From NCBI RefSeq assembly GCF_004358755.1, contig NZ_SMZY01000002.1, positions 248,001 through 312,000 on the forward strand: a stretch of DNA of 64,000 nucleotides, given 5' to 3'. The DNA comes from Peribacillus frigoritolerans (GTDB taxonomy: Bacteria; Bacillota; Bacilli; Bacillales; Bacillaceae). The notes beneath the pieces were generated by a model that searched no databases, was not told the DNA's origin, and was given only the letters and a program-made list of their open reading frames with translations. Below, piece by piece: positions 16,252 to 25,536 of this stretch (within the stretch, counting starts at the first letter, position 1; each line of letters opens with the position of its first letter). The translations under genes were made by a program, and so were the position numbers.

Positions 16252-17781
16252 TCAGCTTTTCTGAAAATGAAACACAATGTTTTTCTTTAAGATCTTTTCT
16301 AAATTCTTTTTTTGCTTCTCTGCCTGGTATTGCTCAGGACTGTAATTCCCATCACAAACGACAGTGTATTTTACACGATCATGATCTTCTTCAAGTTTCA
16401 GCGCATTAATGATATTTCTTCTCGTTGCATTTAAGCTGTACGCGAGCTTAATGATCGCGCCAAGCAGCATCATATTCCTCTGTTCCACTTTAGAGAACCA
16501 GTGTTTATATGGCGCACCATATTGCTTAAACGCTGATTTGCTTTTAAAAGAAGCAATCAGTGCGAGCTGCAGCCGTTCCTTGTGAAGAAGTCCGTCGATT
16601 GTCCGGTTGGCAATTAAATAAAATGTATGCTGGCTGCTGGATTCAGAATCAATGTACTGGCCAAGATTATAGACAAATGATGCTCTTCTGATTAAGATAA
16701 TATCGTCATCTGACGAGGAAAGCAGTCCTTTTTCAGCAAGGTCTTTATACAGCTTTATCGCGATCTTGGTTACATACTGAACATGATGAAGGTCGATATC
16801 ATAATCACTGAGCAGCTCATGAAAGCTTTCTTCAATAACACTGGGGAATATGGCCGAGCCAGTTCCCTTCCTCAAGTCTTCATAAAAAACACCGTCTCTC
16901 AGTCCTTTTCTGCTTAAAATAAAATTGTCGGCACGGACGATTTCATACAGTGCTGTAAAAACATGAGCAGCAGGGATGATTGTATCCGCACGGTCTTTTG
17001 ACAATCCGTCTGCTCTTTGCAGTTCATGCAGCGATAAAGTAGATAAAAAGTGCTGAACATCTGTCAGATTTCTATGAGTCATTTCATAAAGGTGAACCCC
17101 TGCAAGCGGATATTCCTGCATGGCCTGATGAATTTGCACGATGTTCCTGGCACTGCCCCCGATTGCTATAATCGGCAATTCTTTATTTGAGAGCCATGGA
17201 AGCGTATGAAATTCCCTCGAGAGGAACTGCTTTAAATCATCCACTTCTTTCTCAGTCGGAATTTCCTGTTTCACAAAATATTTTTTAAGGGAAAGAGCGC
17301 CAAACGGAAAACTGTGATAATGAATCAGTTTTCTATTTTCAAAATATGTAATTTCTGTGCTTCCCCCGCCGATGTCAATTGTAATTCCGCTGCTGATCTG
17401 AGTGGAATTGACAACAGCCAAAAAGCCGTAATAGGCTTCCTCATATTCAGACAGAATGCGGATTGAAAAATCTGTTTCTTGTTGCACCTTCTCCAAAATG
17501 GCTTCTCTATTTTCTGACTGTCTGATTGTTGCAGTGGCAACACATTTTACGTTTTTCAGGTCATGATGTCTTGTCACTTCCTGAAAACTGTGAAGAGCTG
17601 AAACTAAAACGCTGATTCCTTCGTCATTTAAGAAGGAGTCATCATTTAAATAATTTCGGAGCCGTGCGGCAATTTTCACATTCTCAATTTCTTTTAAACG
17701 CTGACTTTTATCTCTCTGGTAGATAACGAGCCTCATTGTATTTGAACCAATATCGATGATTGCATATTTTTCTTTAATCAA
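16252..17781 (-). CDS. ppx: exopolyphosphatase Ppx/GppA family
   Basis: A 509-residue Ppx/GppA phosphatase of the ASKHA fold. The phosphate-1 loop is AIIDIGSNTMRLVIY (residues 7-21), the phosphate-2 loop is TIDIGGGSTEITYF, and a C-terminal HD-type helical domain follows (about 315-500). It degrades polyphosphate or pppGpp; pairing with ppk supports the former. The start is TTG with GAGGAG ten bases upstream. Confidence 0.9.
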   Translation of the reverse strand: MIKEKYAIIDIGSNTMRLVIYQRDKSQRLKEIENVKIAARLRNYLNDDSFLNDEGISVLVSALHSFQEVTRHHDLKNVKCVATATIRQSENREAILEKVQQETDFSIRILSEYEEAYYGFLAVVNSTQISSGITIDIGGGSTEITYFENRKLIHYHSFPFGALSLKKYFVKQEIPTEKEVDDLKQFLSREFHTLPWLSNKELPIIAIGGSARNIVQIHQAMQEYPLAGVHLYEMTHRNLTDVQHFLSTLSLHELQRADGLSKDRADTIIPAAHVFTALYEIVRADNFILSRKGLRDGVFYEDLRKGTGSAIFPSVIEESFHELLSDYDIDLHHVQYVTKIAIKLYKDLAEKGLLSSSDDDIILIRRASFVYNLGQYIDSESSSQHTFYLIANRTIDGLLHKERLQLALIASFKSKSAFKQYGAPYKHWFSKVEQRNMMLLGAIIKLAYSLNATRRNIINALKLEEDHDRVKYTVVCDGNYSPEQYQAEKQKKNLEKILKKNIVFHFQKS

Positions 17782-17923
17782 ATTCGTTCAACTCCTCTGA
17801 ATATACAAAAAATTATACCACAGCATGCCAATTCTCATCTATTCGGACGGGGCAACAAACACCCTGTTCAGACATAAGCTGTAGCACAGTCAGTCAAAAT
17901 TATGGTAAAGCGGTGAGTTGTCT

Positions 17924-18421
17924 ATGGTCCATCTAGTAAAACCAGGTGAAACTCTGAACACAATTGCGCTCAACTACCGGGTCAGCCCTGCTGTTCTAAT
18001 CAGAGTCAATCATCTGACTGATCCAAATGTGCTGCTCGTCGGACAGCCAATTATTATTCCGGGTCTGCCCGAACCTGCTTCTATCCCGTATACAATTTCA
18101 GTCTCAGTCGGCAAGAGAACGCTGACTCTTTATAACAGCGGACAAGTAATGAAGGTTTACCCGATCGCTGTAGGGAAAATAGTAAGCGGAACACCCATCG
18201 GCGATTATGTCATTGTCAACCGGGAACCGAACCCGGGCGGCCCTTTCGGAGTGCTCTGGCTGAGTCTGTCTAAAATTCACTACGGCATTCACGGAACAAA
18301 TGATCCAAGCTCCATCGGCAAAGCAGTTTCAAGGGGATGCATCCGAATGCAAAACCGGGATGTGCTTGAACTGGGGTCGATTGTTCCAAACGGTACAAGG
18401 GTTATCATAAGACCTAATTAA
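17924..18421 (+). CDS. ykuD: L,D-transpeptidase YkuD with LysM domain
   Basis: A 165-residue protein with an N-terminal LysM domain ([18 protein letters not shown]) that binds peptidoglycan, and a YkuD catalytic domain. The active site [20 protein letters not shown] contains the conserved His (about 123) and nucleophile Cys (about 139). It forms L,D cross-links in peptidoglycan. Length and sequence match remembered B. subtilis YkuD, a spore-coat/wall enzyme. There is no signal peptide, as in B. subtilis. ATG at 17924 is chosen because GGTGAG is suitably spaced. Confidence 0.93.
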   Translation: MVHLVKPGETLNTIALNYRVSPAVLIRVNHLTDPNVLLVGQPIIIPGLPEPASIPYTISVSVGKRTLTLYNSGQVMKVYPIAVGKIVSGTPIGDYVIVNREPNPGGPFGVLWLSLSKIHYGIHGTNDPSSIGKAVSRGCIRMQNRDVLELGSIVPNGTRVIIRPN

Positions 18422-18520
18422 GAATCAGCCATTTTTTTACAAAAACTTCATATTAATATAAACTTTTTTCTATTATAATAACTACTGTGACCGATACCCT
18501 GCAAAATAAGGAGCTGTGTG

Positions 18521-19816
18521 ATGAAAATCTTTGAAAATAGAAATTTTGTGAAGCTCTTTTTTGCTGCTTTGGCATCACAAATGGGCACGACAATCGGTAA
18601 TATGGCTTTTGCCTTTTATTTGCTGGACCGATTCAGCCATCAGCCCTCTTTTGCAACAATGGCTGAGCTCATGTATTCCCTTCCGACTCTATTTGTTTTC
18701 TTCTTAGTCGGTGTCGTAGCTGACAGGTTTGACCGGAAAAAAGTAGCTGAAAATTGTGATTGGATCAGAGCTTTTCTTACCGTCCTTCTTTTTGGCTCAT
18801 TATTCTTAAATTCCATTCCGCTCGTGTTTTTCTTATTATTCCTGCGGAGTGCGGTTACGAAGTTTTTTTATCCTGCAGAAGCAAGTCTTGTACAGAGTAT
18901 TTTGAACAAAGATCAATATGCCCAGGCAGCAGGCCTGAATCAGATGCTGTTCAGTATTTTCATGGTATTTGGTGTCGGACTCGGAGCTCTGGCCTATAAA
19001 ACGATCGGACTGCAGGGAGCTGTAGCTGTTGATTTTTTCAGTTTTGTCATCTCTGCCGTTCTGATACGCAGATGCAAAATCCCGATGGAAGCAAGGCTGC
19101 CAAATGGAAAAATAAAATGGAAAGATTTCAGCATCGGGGCCTCTTACAGAGACTTCAAAGATGGAATCCTTTATATTGCCAGAAATAAATTATTAGCATC
19201 TCTGATTTTCGGATTTTTTGTGTTTGGATTTGTAAACGGAGCATTTGCCATATTGCCAATCTTTACGATGAAGTATGAGCTGTCACCTGATAACTACGAA
19301 AAATACGCTTCATACTTTGCGATTTCACTTGGAATCGGACTTCTTGCCGGAAGCGGAATCGGGACGTTCATTTCCTCTAAAATCAAACCGCATCAGATGA
19401 TGATTTATCCGATTTTCCTGAGCGGCATTTTGATATACATATTAGGTTTGACAGATCATACGGGTATCTTTTTAGCTGTTGTTTTTATGATTGGGACATG
19501 CATTGGTCCTATAAATATAGCCATTGGCGGCTGGATGCCGAAAATTGTGCACCCTAAGCTGATGGGCCGGGTCAGCGGCTGGATTGATCCTCTCATGATG
19601 TTTGCACAATCGATCACCCTCGGGATGATAGCCATACTTTTCCCGAAAATCATCAGCAATGTTGAGTATCTCTATTACGGAATGGCGACCGTAATTCTTC
19701 TTGTCTTCCTTTTTTACGCATTTACCCTGCCGAAGCTGAGCAGGGAGCTTGAATATTCAGAGGCTAAGAGACCGCATCTCGCTTCAAACAGGAAAGGACA
19801 AGTTCATATCTCTTAA
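18521..19816 (+). CDS. ykuC: MFS transporter YkuC-like
   Basis: A 431-residue major facilitator transporter with about twelve hydrophobic segments and motif A as GVVADRFDRKKVAENCD between TM2 and TM3. It resembles the EntS/MacA-efflux subgroup, and position after ykuD matches B. subtilis ykuC. Substrate unknown. AAGGAGCTGTGTG precedes the ATG at 18521; the overlapping GTG one codon earlier is less well spaced. A class A repeat follows the stop codon. Confidence 0.85.
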   Translation: MKIFENRNFVKLFFAALASQMGTTIGNMAFAFYLLDRFSHQPSFATMAELMYSLPTLFVFFLVGVVADRFDRKKVAENCDWIRAFLTVLLFGSLFLNSIPLVFFLLFLRSAVTKFFYPAEASLVQSILNKDQYAQAAGLNQMLFSIFMVFGVGLGALAYKTIGLQGAVAVDFFSFVISAVLIRRCKIPMEARLPNGKIKWKDFSIGASYRDFKDGILYIARNKLLASLIFGFFVFGFVNGAFAILPIFTMKYELSPDNYEKYASYFAISLGIGLLAGSGIGTFISSKIKPHQMMIYPIFLSGILIYILGLTDHTGIFLAVVFMIGTCIGPINIAIGGWMPKIVHPKLMGRVSGWIDPLMMFAQSITLGMIAILFPKIISNVEYLYYGMATVILLVFLFYAFTLPKLSRELEYSEAKRPHLASNRKGQVHIS

Positions 19817-19822
19817 CCTCCA

Positions 19823-19930
19823 ATAAGATAAGTGCAAGCGACCGTTTAGCTCAGGCATGGCAGATCCTTTCTGTCCGAGGAGCCTGAGCGATCCCGCTGC
19901 CATTGATGCGAATATTTTATCCTTTCTTAT
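19823..19930. repeat. Interspersed repeat, class A, copy 3
   Basis: Third, more diverged class A copy: AATAAGATAAGTGCAAGCGA, CCGTTTAGCTCAGGCA, GAGGAGCCTGAGCGATCCCG, ending TTTTATCCTTTCTTAT. It lies seven bases after the ykuC stop. Confidence 0.8.
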
Positions 19931-19934
19931 CTCT

Positions 19935-19965
19935 CAAAAAAGACAGCGCGCGCTGTCTTTTTTGA
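19935..19965. terminator. intrinsic terminator after ykuC
   Basis: AAAAAAGACAGCGCG / CGCGCTGTCTTTTTT is a nearly perfect palindromic stem with a T run. Confidence 0.85.
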
Positions 19966-20062
19966 TTCCCCTCTTTTACCTTTTTAAACTAAAACCTGTT
20001 AAATTTTCGGATAAATGGCCGATATAATTGAGGAAGTCTGACTTTAAAGGTTGTGGCACTGT

Positions 20063-21571
20063 TTGAACACATATAAAGATTTCTTAAAAAAACTCCTGGT
20101 TAATTATTTTATTGGATCTTTCATCGCTGTTTTTGGAATCGGCTCTTTATTCATGTTTTCCACTTTAGTCATCACTGCTTTTGAAATAGGCATTCTGGTA
20201 TTTATATTATGTATATCCATTGTTTGCATGGGGCTTTGTGAATGGTTTGCATTCAGAAAGCATATAGATCCCATCAAGCGGGTATTTAAAAATGGAGATC
20301 TTTCCATTGAAGCCATCGAGAATGCATTCAGACAAACACATCGCTTTCCACTGCTTACGGTTTACCGGATTTTCGGACCCCATCTTTTCGGTCTATCAAT
20401 TCCCGCCGTCTTAATGGCAGCATTGTTTATCCGGTATGATTTGCTCAGTCTGCCGCTTTACTATACTCTTCTGGCGTCAGTGGGAGCTGTCCTGATTGCC
20501 GGAATGCACAGCATCATTGAGTTTTTCTTATCTTCAAAAGCGGTTAAGCCTATGCTGATCAATCTTCGGAACAAAGCGCTGATGCTCCACGGTGCAGATT
20601 TAACATCAGAAGCGGAAATCCATATATCCATTCAGCAGAAGGTGCTGTACAGCGCGATTTATATTGGGGTCTTTCCCCTTCTCTTATTTACATTGGCCAC
20701 ACAAATTCGTTTTCAGGAAAATGCCGTTCCGCTTTTATCTGAATATTGGAGCTGGGCCATTTTAATCTTAATGGTGTCTGTCTTGTTCGCAGTGTTCGGT
20801 GCATTTTTATTGTTTAAAAATATATCGGAACCAATTGAAAAGCTCCAGGATGGCATGTCAGAGGTTGAGCAGGGGATCCTTTCCTACAGAAATGAAGTGT
20901 ATTCTGATGAATTTTCGAAATTGATCGCAGGCTTTAATAAAATGATCCGCGGACTTAGAGAAAGAGATCAGATTAACAGTCAGCTTCTTGAAAGCCTGTA
21001 TACAACGCTAGCATTGGCACTCGATGCAAGAGATCCTTATACAGCCGGCCATTCAGTCCGCGTAGCGGAGTATTCCGTATTAATCGGCAGAGAAGCAGGA
21101 TTATGTGAAGAGAGCCTGGACACCCTCCGGAAATCCGCCCTGCTCCACGATATAGGCAAAATTGGCATAAGGGACAGCATTCTGCTTAAGGAAGGACGGC
21201 TGACACACGCGGAATTCGAAGAAATTAAGAAGCATCCGGTCATTGGAGCCGGCATCTTATCGAATGTGCAGCCTGGCGAAATGATGGAGCCGCTCATCCC
21301 CGGTGTGAAGTACCATCATGAACGCTATGACGGCATGGGGTATCCTGAAGGACTGACGGGCACTGACATTCCATTATACGGGAGAATTATGGCCGTTGCG
21401 GATGCCTATGATGCCATGACATCTGACCGCCCCTACAGACGCGGCATGGCGCCTGAAAAAGCGATGTCCATTATCAAGGAAGGAAAAGGCACCCAATGGG
21501 ATCCGGTGTTTGCAGAACTATTTCTGAATGTATTGAACGGCCAAAACGGTGAAGAATCAAAATCAGTATAA
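20063..21571 (+). CDS. membrane HD-GYP domain protein
   Basis: About 502 residues: N-terminal hydrophobic segments (about 15-60, 105-155 and 190-265), a HAMP-like linker, then an HD-GYP domain (about 315-485). HDIGKIG supplies the HD pair, and HHERYDGMGYPEGL with IPLYGRIMAVADAYDAMTSD supplies the GYP signature and other metal ligands. HD-GYP enzymes hydrolyse c-di-GMP to GMP or related dinucleotides. No ATG fits; the TTG at 20063 (20051 is an alternative) follows AAAGG with loose spacing, so the start is uncertain. It separates ykuC from ykyB, which are neighbours in B. subtilis. Confidence 0.85.
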   Translation: MNTYKDFLKKLLVNYFIGSFIAVFGIGSLFMFSTLVITAFEIGILVFILCISIVCMGLCEWFAFRKHIDPIKRVFKNGDLSIEAIENAFRQTHRFPLLTVYRIFGPHLFGLSIPAVLMAALFIRYDLLSLPLYYTLLASVGAVLIAGMHSIIEFFLSSKAVKPMLINLRNKALMLHGADLTSEAEIHISIQQKVLYSAIYIGVFPLLLFTLATQIRFQENAVPLLSEYWSWAILILMVSVLFAVFGAFLLFKNISEPIEKLQDGMSEVEQGILSYRNEVYSDEFSKLIAGFNKMIRGLRERDQINSQLLESLYTTLALALDARDPYTAGHSVRVAEYSVLIGREAGLCEESLDTLRKSALLHDIGKIGIRDSILLKEGRLTHAEFEEIKKHPVIGAGILSNVQPGEMMEPLIPGVKYHHERYDGMGYPEGLTGTDIPLYGRIMAVADAYDAMTSDRPYRRGMAPEKAMSIIKEGKGTQWDPVFAELFLNVLNGQNGEESKSV

Positions 21572-21602
21572 GCGGTTTGGGGGAGACATCCGCTTATACT
21601 GA
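21563..21602. repeat. perfect inverted repeat over the HD-GYP stop codon
   Basis: CAGTATAAGCGG (21564-21575) and CCGCTTATACTG (21590-21601) are perfect 12-bp complements, with one further pair outside and a 14-base loop. The stop codon lies in the left arm. No T run follows, so it may be a 3'-end stabiliser or a weak terminator. Confidence 0.75.
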
Positions 21603-21726
21603 ACGATCTTATCCCTTTCTTTATTATGATCATCCAGTTCATGCACTTTTTTCGAATAAGTTGCATTTTACACATGAAAACGTATAATTTAGAGTAAGCA
21701 TAAATAACCAGCAAAGGAGAGAAAGA

Positions 21727-22197
21727 ATGGACGATCATAATCGAAACCAGCCATTGAAGCCGACAACTGAAAATATTGCCAAAGCGATTTATATTGTGAA
21801 CCGCCATGCAAAAACAGCTCCGGACCCTAAGTTTTTATATACGCTTAAAAAGCGTGCACTTCATAAACTGCTGAGTGAGGGAAAGGCAAAAAAGGAAGGT
21901 CTCCACTTTTCCAATAATCCCAGAAACAGCAAACAGCAATCAGATGTACTTGTCTCTGCAGGAGAATATTATTTTCATATGCCTCCCACAAAAGAAGACT
22001 TCGAAAACCTCCCACATCTTGGTTCACTGAATCAAACATACCGGAACCCAAAAATACATTTATCTTTAGCAAAAGCTAAAGCGCTGCTGCAGCAATATGT
22101 TGGCATAAGGGAATCAACGCCTGCTGGATCAGCTCCTAATAAACCTTCTCCTACATACAAAAAACCAGTCTTTAAACGTTTAGGCGAAAGCTACTGA
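21727..22197 (+). CDS. ykyB: YkyB family protein
   Basis: A 156-residue basic cytosolic protein matching remembered B. subtilis YkyB: IYIVNRHAKTAPDPKFLYTL, then RALHKLLSE and LHFSNNPRNSKQQSD. Function unknown; no catalytic motif seen. AAAGGAGAGAAAG precedes the ATG. In B. subtilis it lies between cheV and ykuC; here an HD hydrolase gene separates it from cheV. Confidence 0.88.
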   Translation: MDDHNRNQPLKPTTENIAKAIYIVNRHAKTAPDPKFLYTLKKRALHKLLSEGKAKKEGLHFSNNPRNSKQQSDVLVSAGEYYFHMPPTKEDFENLPHLGSLNQTYRNPKIHLSLAKAKALLQQYVGIRESTPAGSAPNKPSPTYKKPVFKRLGESY

Positions 22198-22209
22198 CCG
22201 TTACGGAAT

Positions 22210-22242
22210 AAGAGCATGATCCATTTTGGACCATGCTCTTTT
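22210..22242. terminator. terminator after ykyB
   Basis: AGAGCATGATCCA / TGGACCATGCTCT stem followed by TTTCCC, between two convergent genes. Confidence 0.8.
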
Positions 22243-22263
22243 CCCTGTTATCCGGCATCTATC

Positions 22264-22812
22264 CTATTCGCTGAAAAACTCCTCAACCAGGCGTTTGTAT
22301 ACGAAGAAAAAACTCGGAACCTCTTTAGGTTCAAGGTTCTTAAAAAGGTTTTCGGCAATTGAACGGTGATACCATGCCTGTTTGTCTTTGCCGCGGTTAA
22401 ACATTCTCCAGATATCATCTCCATGCTTCTTGTGTTCCTTCATAAGGCTTTCAAGGTTATCCAGTTTATCTGCCGCTAAAACCGCTTTTTCCTCAGCGCG
22501 GGCATGCAGGGCCGAATGTATGGTGTGCTGCTTCCTTTCTTCCCATTTCAATGATTTATCTTCGGTATTAAAAGCAACAAGAGAGGCAACATCCGCACCA
22601 AACAACTCTTTTATTTGCTGGAGTGATGTTTCCGTATCCTCTACTGTATCGTGCAAGAATCCAGCTGCAACAACCTCTTCTCTGAAATCAGCTTTAAAGA
22701 GAATGAGCGCTGTGTTCTCCACGTGTGTGAAGTATGGACCTCCGTTAAGTCTCCGGACCTGCCCTTCATGGGCGGCTTCTGCAAATCGTTTTGCTCTATC
22801 TGTTAGATTCAT
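22264..22812 (-). CDS. HD-domain phosphohydrolase (SpoT-type hydrolase fold)
   Basis: A 182-residue single HD domain. Motifs in order are YFTHVENTAL (first His), GFLHDTVEDTETS (HD pair and the ED typical of SpoT/Mesh1 hydrolases) and AADKLDNLESL (distal Asp). This pattern is that of small ppGpp hydrolase-like HD proteins, but the substrate is not proven. The ATG at 22812 follows AGGTGATC. It lies 18 bases after the cheV stop and is probably co-transcribed with it. Confidence 0.82.
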   Translation of the reverse strand: MNLTDRAKRFAEAAHEGQVRRLNGGPYFTHVENTALILFKADFREEVVAAGFLHDTVEDTETSLQQIKELFGADVASLVAFNTEDKSLKWEERKQHTIHSALHARAEEKAVLAADKLDNLESLMKEHKKHGDDIWRMFNRGKDKQAWYHRSIAENLFKNLEPKEVPSFFFVYKRLVEEFFSE

Positions 22813-22830
22813 TTTGATCACCTGCTATTT

Positions 22831-23733
22831 TTAAAGAATATATTGATCAATCTTAGTAACCAGTTCAGCAATCTCAGGCTTGCTGACTTGTGCATCGGCT
22901 CCTACTTTTTGACCCTTATGTTTCAAGTCGTTTGTGATTAAAGACGAAAAGATGATAACCGGCAGGATGGCGAGCTTATTATTTTCTTTCATTCGTTTCG
23001 TCAAATGATGGCCGTCCATTTGCGGCATTTCAATATCCGTAATCACAAGCTGAACTTCATCTTTCACTTCCTTGCCCTCTTCAGACAATGAATACAAATA
23101 CTCGTATGCATCTTTTCCATTTTCAAAAAACTCAAGATTTACAAAGCCTGCCTCTTGCAAGGTATCATGAAGAAGACCTCTCAGTAAAGGAGAATCCTCC
23201 GCAATCACAATTCTTTTTGCAGAACGTTCCCGTGTTCCCATTTTTTTCACTTGATCAATATGAATGCCTGATTCGGGATTTAATTCCACCATCATTTTCT
23301 CAAAATCAGGCAGCAGAATCATCTCGCCCATCCATTTCACAACACCTGTTATTTGGCTTTCCAGCCCCTGATAAAGCCTGGATGGCTTTTCGATTAAACT
23401 CCATGAAATCCGGTGAATTTGTGTCACACTGTGAACATGAAAAATAACTTTTTGCTGATTAAACTCGGTTACAATCAGCTTATCTGAATGAGGATTTTCA
23501 CTTTGATCAAGACCGAGCGCTTTTGCTGCATCGACGACTGGCAGTACTTCTCCCCTAAGCTCAGTGATTCCTTCCACATTTGGATGAGCATGGGGAACCT
23601 TTGTGATGCTTTGGAGCTGGATAATTTCTTTTACTTTTATCACATTAATGCCAAATTTCAGCCCTGCCACTGTAAATTCGACGATTTCAAGTTCATTTGT
23701 TCCGCTTTCTAATAAAATCTCGGTTTGCTGCAT
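22831..23733 (-). CDS. cheV: chemotaxis coupling protein CheV
   Basis: A 300-residue protein with a CheW domain (about 10-150, ending VVKWMGEMILLPDFEKMM) and a response-regulator receiver domain (about 173-297). The phospho-acceptor is Asp233 in ITDIEMPQMDG, with acidic residues AED near 179-180 and the conserved Lys in SKPEI. CheV couples receptors to CheA, and its phosphorylation promotes adaptation. GAGGAAGAATACA precedes the ATG. In B. subtilis cheV lies between patA and ykyB; here patA is 10 kb away. Confidence 0.93.
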   Translation of the reverse strand: MQQTEILLESGTNELEIVEFTVAGLKFGINVIKVKEIIQLQSITKVPHAHPNVEGITELRGEVLPVVDAAKALGLDQSENPHSDKLIVTEFNQQKVIFHVHSVTQIHRISWSLIEKPSRLYQGLESQITGVVKWMGEMILLPDFEKMMVELNPESGIHIDQVKKMGTRERSAKRIVIAEDSPLLRGLLHDTLQEAGFVNLEFFENGKDAYEYLYSLSEEGKEVKDEVQLVITDIEMPQMDGHHLTKRMKENNKLAILPVIIFSSLITNDLKHKGQKVGADAQVSKPEIAELVTKIDQYIL

Positions 23734-23814
23734 TGTATTCTTCCTCTCTCCGTAAAAAATAACCCATATAGGTTTATTATCGGACTGTCTTCTTTTTTAT
23801 AAAGGAAACCAGAT

Positions 23815-23844
23815 AAAAAGCTTGAGACGGGTCTCAAGCTTTTT
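23815..23844. terminator. intrinsic hairpin upstream of cheV
   Basis: AAAAAGCTTGAGAC / GTCTCAAGCTTTTT is a near-perfect palindrome with A and T flanks. On the minus strand it would end the transcript of the MFS gene upstream. Confidence 0.7.
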
Positions 23845-23986
23845 CTTAGAGAGTGTGTTTGCATTGAATGATAATTTTTTTCATCTGCAAGTCCTGCAGA
23901 GTCAGCTCCCCAGCGGCTCCTTGTCATGGGATATTACATAAGCATCTCACCCATAAATAGAACAAAGGCATTGATAATGGATTTTG

Positions 23987-25306
23987 CTATCTATCTTCAT
24001 GCGGAACGAATGAATGAACAATCAGACCAATTAAAGCAAGGACCATCAGAGATCCAATGGCAATTCGGCTTGCGATATCGCCGTAATCTGCCAGTACAAG
24101 CGTAATTGTCCCGTACAGTAGGGGTCCTGCAATAGATGAGACTTTGCCGGAAAAAGCAAAAAGTCCAAAAAATTGACCTCTCTTCTCTTTTGGAGTCAAT
24201 TCAACAATAAAAGTTCTGGATGTAACCCACATTGAACCAAGGGATACACCAAATAAACTTCCCGCTATCCAGAACATCAGCGGATTGACAGCAAATGCCG
24301 CGAAAGCAAGAGCTATCAGGAGTATAACTGCCACAAGCGTAATGCTTCTTTTCGTCCCGATTGACTTTGTAATATAACCAAAAACAAATGATCCTGCGAT
24401 GCTTGCAACTGTAGAGACGAGATAGAGAAGGATAAACTCGCCTGATGAAAAACCGACAATAGCTTTTGAATAAATTGCCATCATTGTTATGGCTGTGGCA
24501 ATCGCATCGTTTAAAAAGAAGTAAGCAATCATGAACAAAAACGCAGCCCTATGTGTACGTATATCTTTAAATGTTTGATAAATTTCCTTATAGCCGCTTA
24601 TGAAAGAAGACTTTTTCTGTTCCTGCAAAATCGGCTCTTCTTTTACAAAAAGAAATAATGGCAGTGAAAAAAGAAGAAACATCAGAGCTGTCGGAATGAA
24701 AGCATGATGATAGCCCGAGTCTTCGATAAAAGGATACACTGTTAATCCAACCAGCGTTCCTACATAACCAACCGCAACTCCAAAACCTGAAATTAATGGA
24801 ATTTCTTTCTGTGTTCCTAGATCCGATATCATGGAATCGTAGAAAATCAAACTTGAATGGTAAAAAAATTTCGCAATGATAAACAGCAAAATAACAAACA
24901 CTAATGCCAGGGGAAGGCCAAATATGGTCTGGGAAAAATGTGTCATAGCGAAGACTCCCATTAATATGGTGCAGGCAACTGTTATTAGGGTGAATGGAAG
25001 AATATATCGTTTTTTTCTGCCCGATCTGTCAATCATCACGCCGAACAGCGGTGAAAAAAGAACAAGGAAAAAGCTTGCAGCAGCATTGGCGTACGAGATA
25101 AATGTGCTTGCTATTTGATCGAGGCGTTCGTTTTCACCGATCACTTCCTGAAGATAAAAAGGAAAAAAGATGGTCGTAATGTTTGAAGAAAAAATGGTGT
25201 TGGCAAAATCATAAAGCGCCCATGACAGGATCGGAAGGGAAAAATAAAGATGCCATGCTCTCTGCTGTTTTTTTAACGCATCCGGCTGTTGATCTATTTG
25301 GGCCAT
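23987..25306 (-). CDS. UMF1-family MFS transporter (Atg22-like)
   Basis: A 439-residue permease with about twelve hydrophobic segments. The N-terminal SWALYDFANTIFSSNI is the hallmark of the UMF1 (Atg22-like) family, and motif A is present as GVMIDRSGRKKRYILPF. Eukaryotic Atg22 exports amino acids from vacuoles; bacterial substrates are unknown. The ATG at 25306 is preceded by a GGGGGAACTTAT site. Divergent from the NCS2 permease gene. Confidence 0.87.
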   Translation of the reverse strand: MAQIDQQPDALKKQQRAWHLYFSLPILSWALYDFANTIFSSNITTIFFPFYLQEVIGENERLDQIASTFISYANAAASFFLVLFSPLFGVMIDRSGRKKRYILPFTLITVACTILMGVFAMTHFSQTIFGLPLALVFVILLFIIAKFFYHSSLIFYDSMISDLGTQKEIPLISGFGVAVGYVGTLVGLTVYPFIEDSGYHHAFIPTALMFLLFSLPLFLFVKEEPILQEQKKSSFISGYKEIYQTFKDIRTHRAAFLFMIAYFFLNDAIATAITMMAIYSKAIVGFSSGEFILLYLVSTVASIAGSFVFGYITKSIGTKRSITLVAVILLIALAFAAFAVNPLMFWIAGSLFGVSLGSMWVTSRTFIVELTPKEKRGQFFGLFAFSGKVSSIAGPLLYGTITLVLADYGDIASRIAIGSLMVLALIGLIVHSFVPHEDR

Positions 25307-25457
25307 ATAAGTTCCCCCATACTTTTAATTAGTTTTATTCCCATATAAATTCTTTACCTGAACTGGAACTCCCTGCTTATTTACAAATATTTAACACCAG
25401 CGCGGGTACAGCCTAAAAATAACAAATAAAGATAATGCACAAAGTCTCCCGGCTTGA

Positions 25458-25491
25458 TATAATGCTATATGTGAATCGGCGTTTGCCGATT
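25458..25491 (+). promoter_or_regulatory. promoter and leader hairpin of the NCS2 permease gene
   Basis: TTGATATAAT at 25454-25463 is an extended -10 (TG-N-TATAAT) without a strong -35. The leader contains a perfect 7-bp hairpin, AATCGGC / GCCGATT (25474-25491). I see no purine-riboswitch core here. Confidence 0.5.
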
Positions 25492-25536
25492 GTACGGGTT
25501 GGGTCGAGGGTTACTTTACAAGGAAGGTTTTAAAAA

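Noticed and set aside
23709-23927. 72-codon minus-strand frame upstream of cheV
   Set aside because: Runs through a strong terminator hairpin and the cheV ribosome site; composition is not protein-like.
25440-25536. Purine riboswitch upstream of the NCS2 permease
   Set aside because: The conserved core with two kissing loops is absent; only an extended -10 and a 7-bp hairpin are visible.
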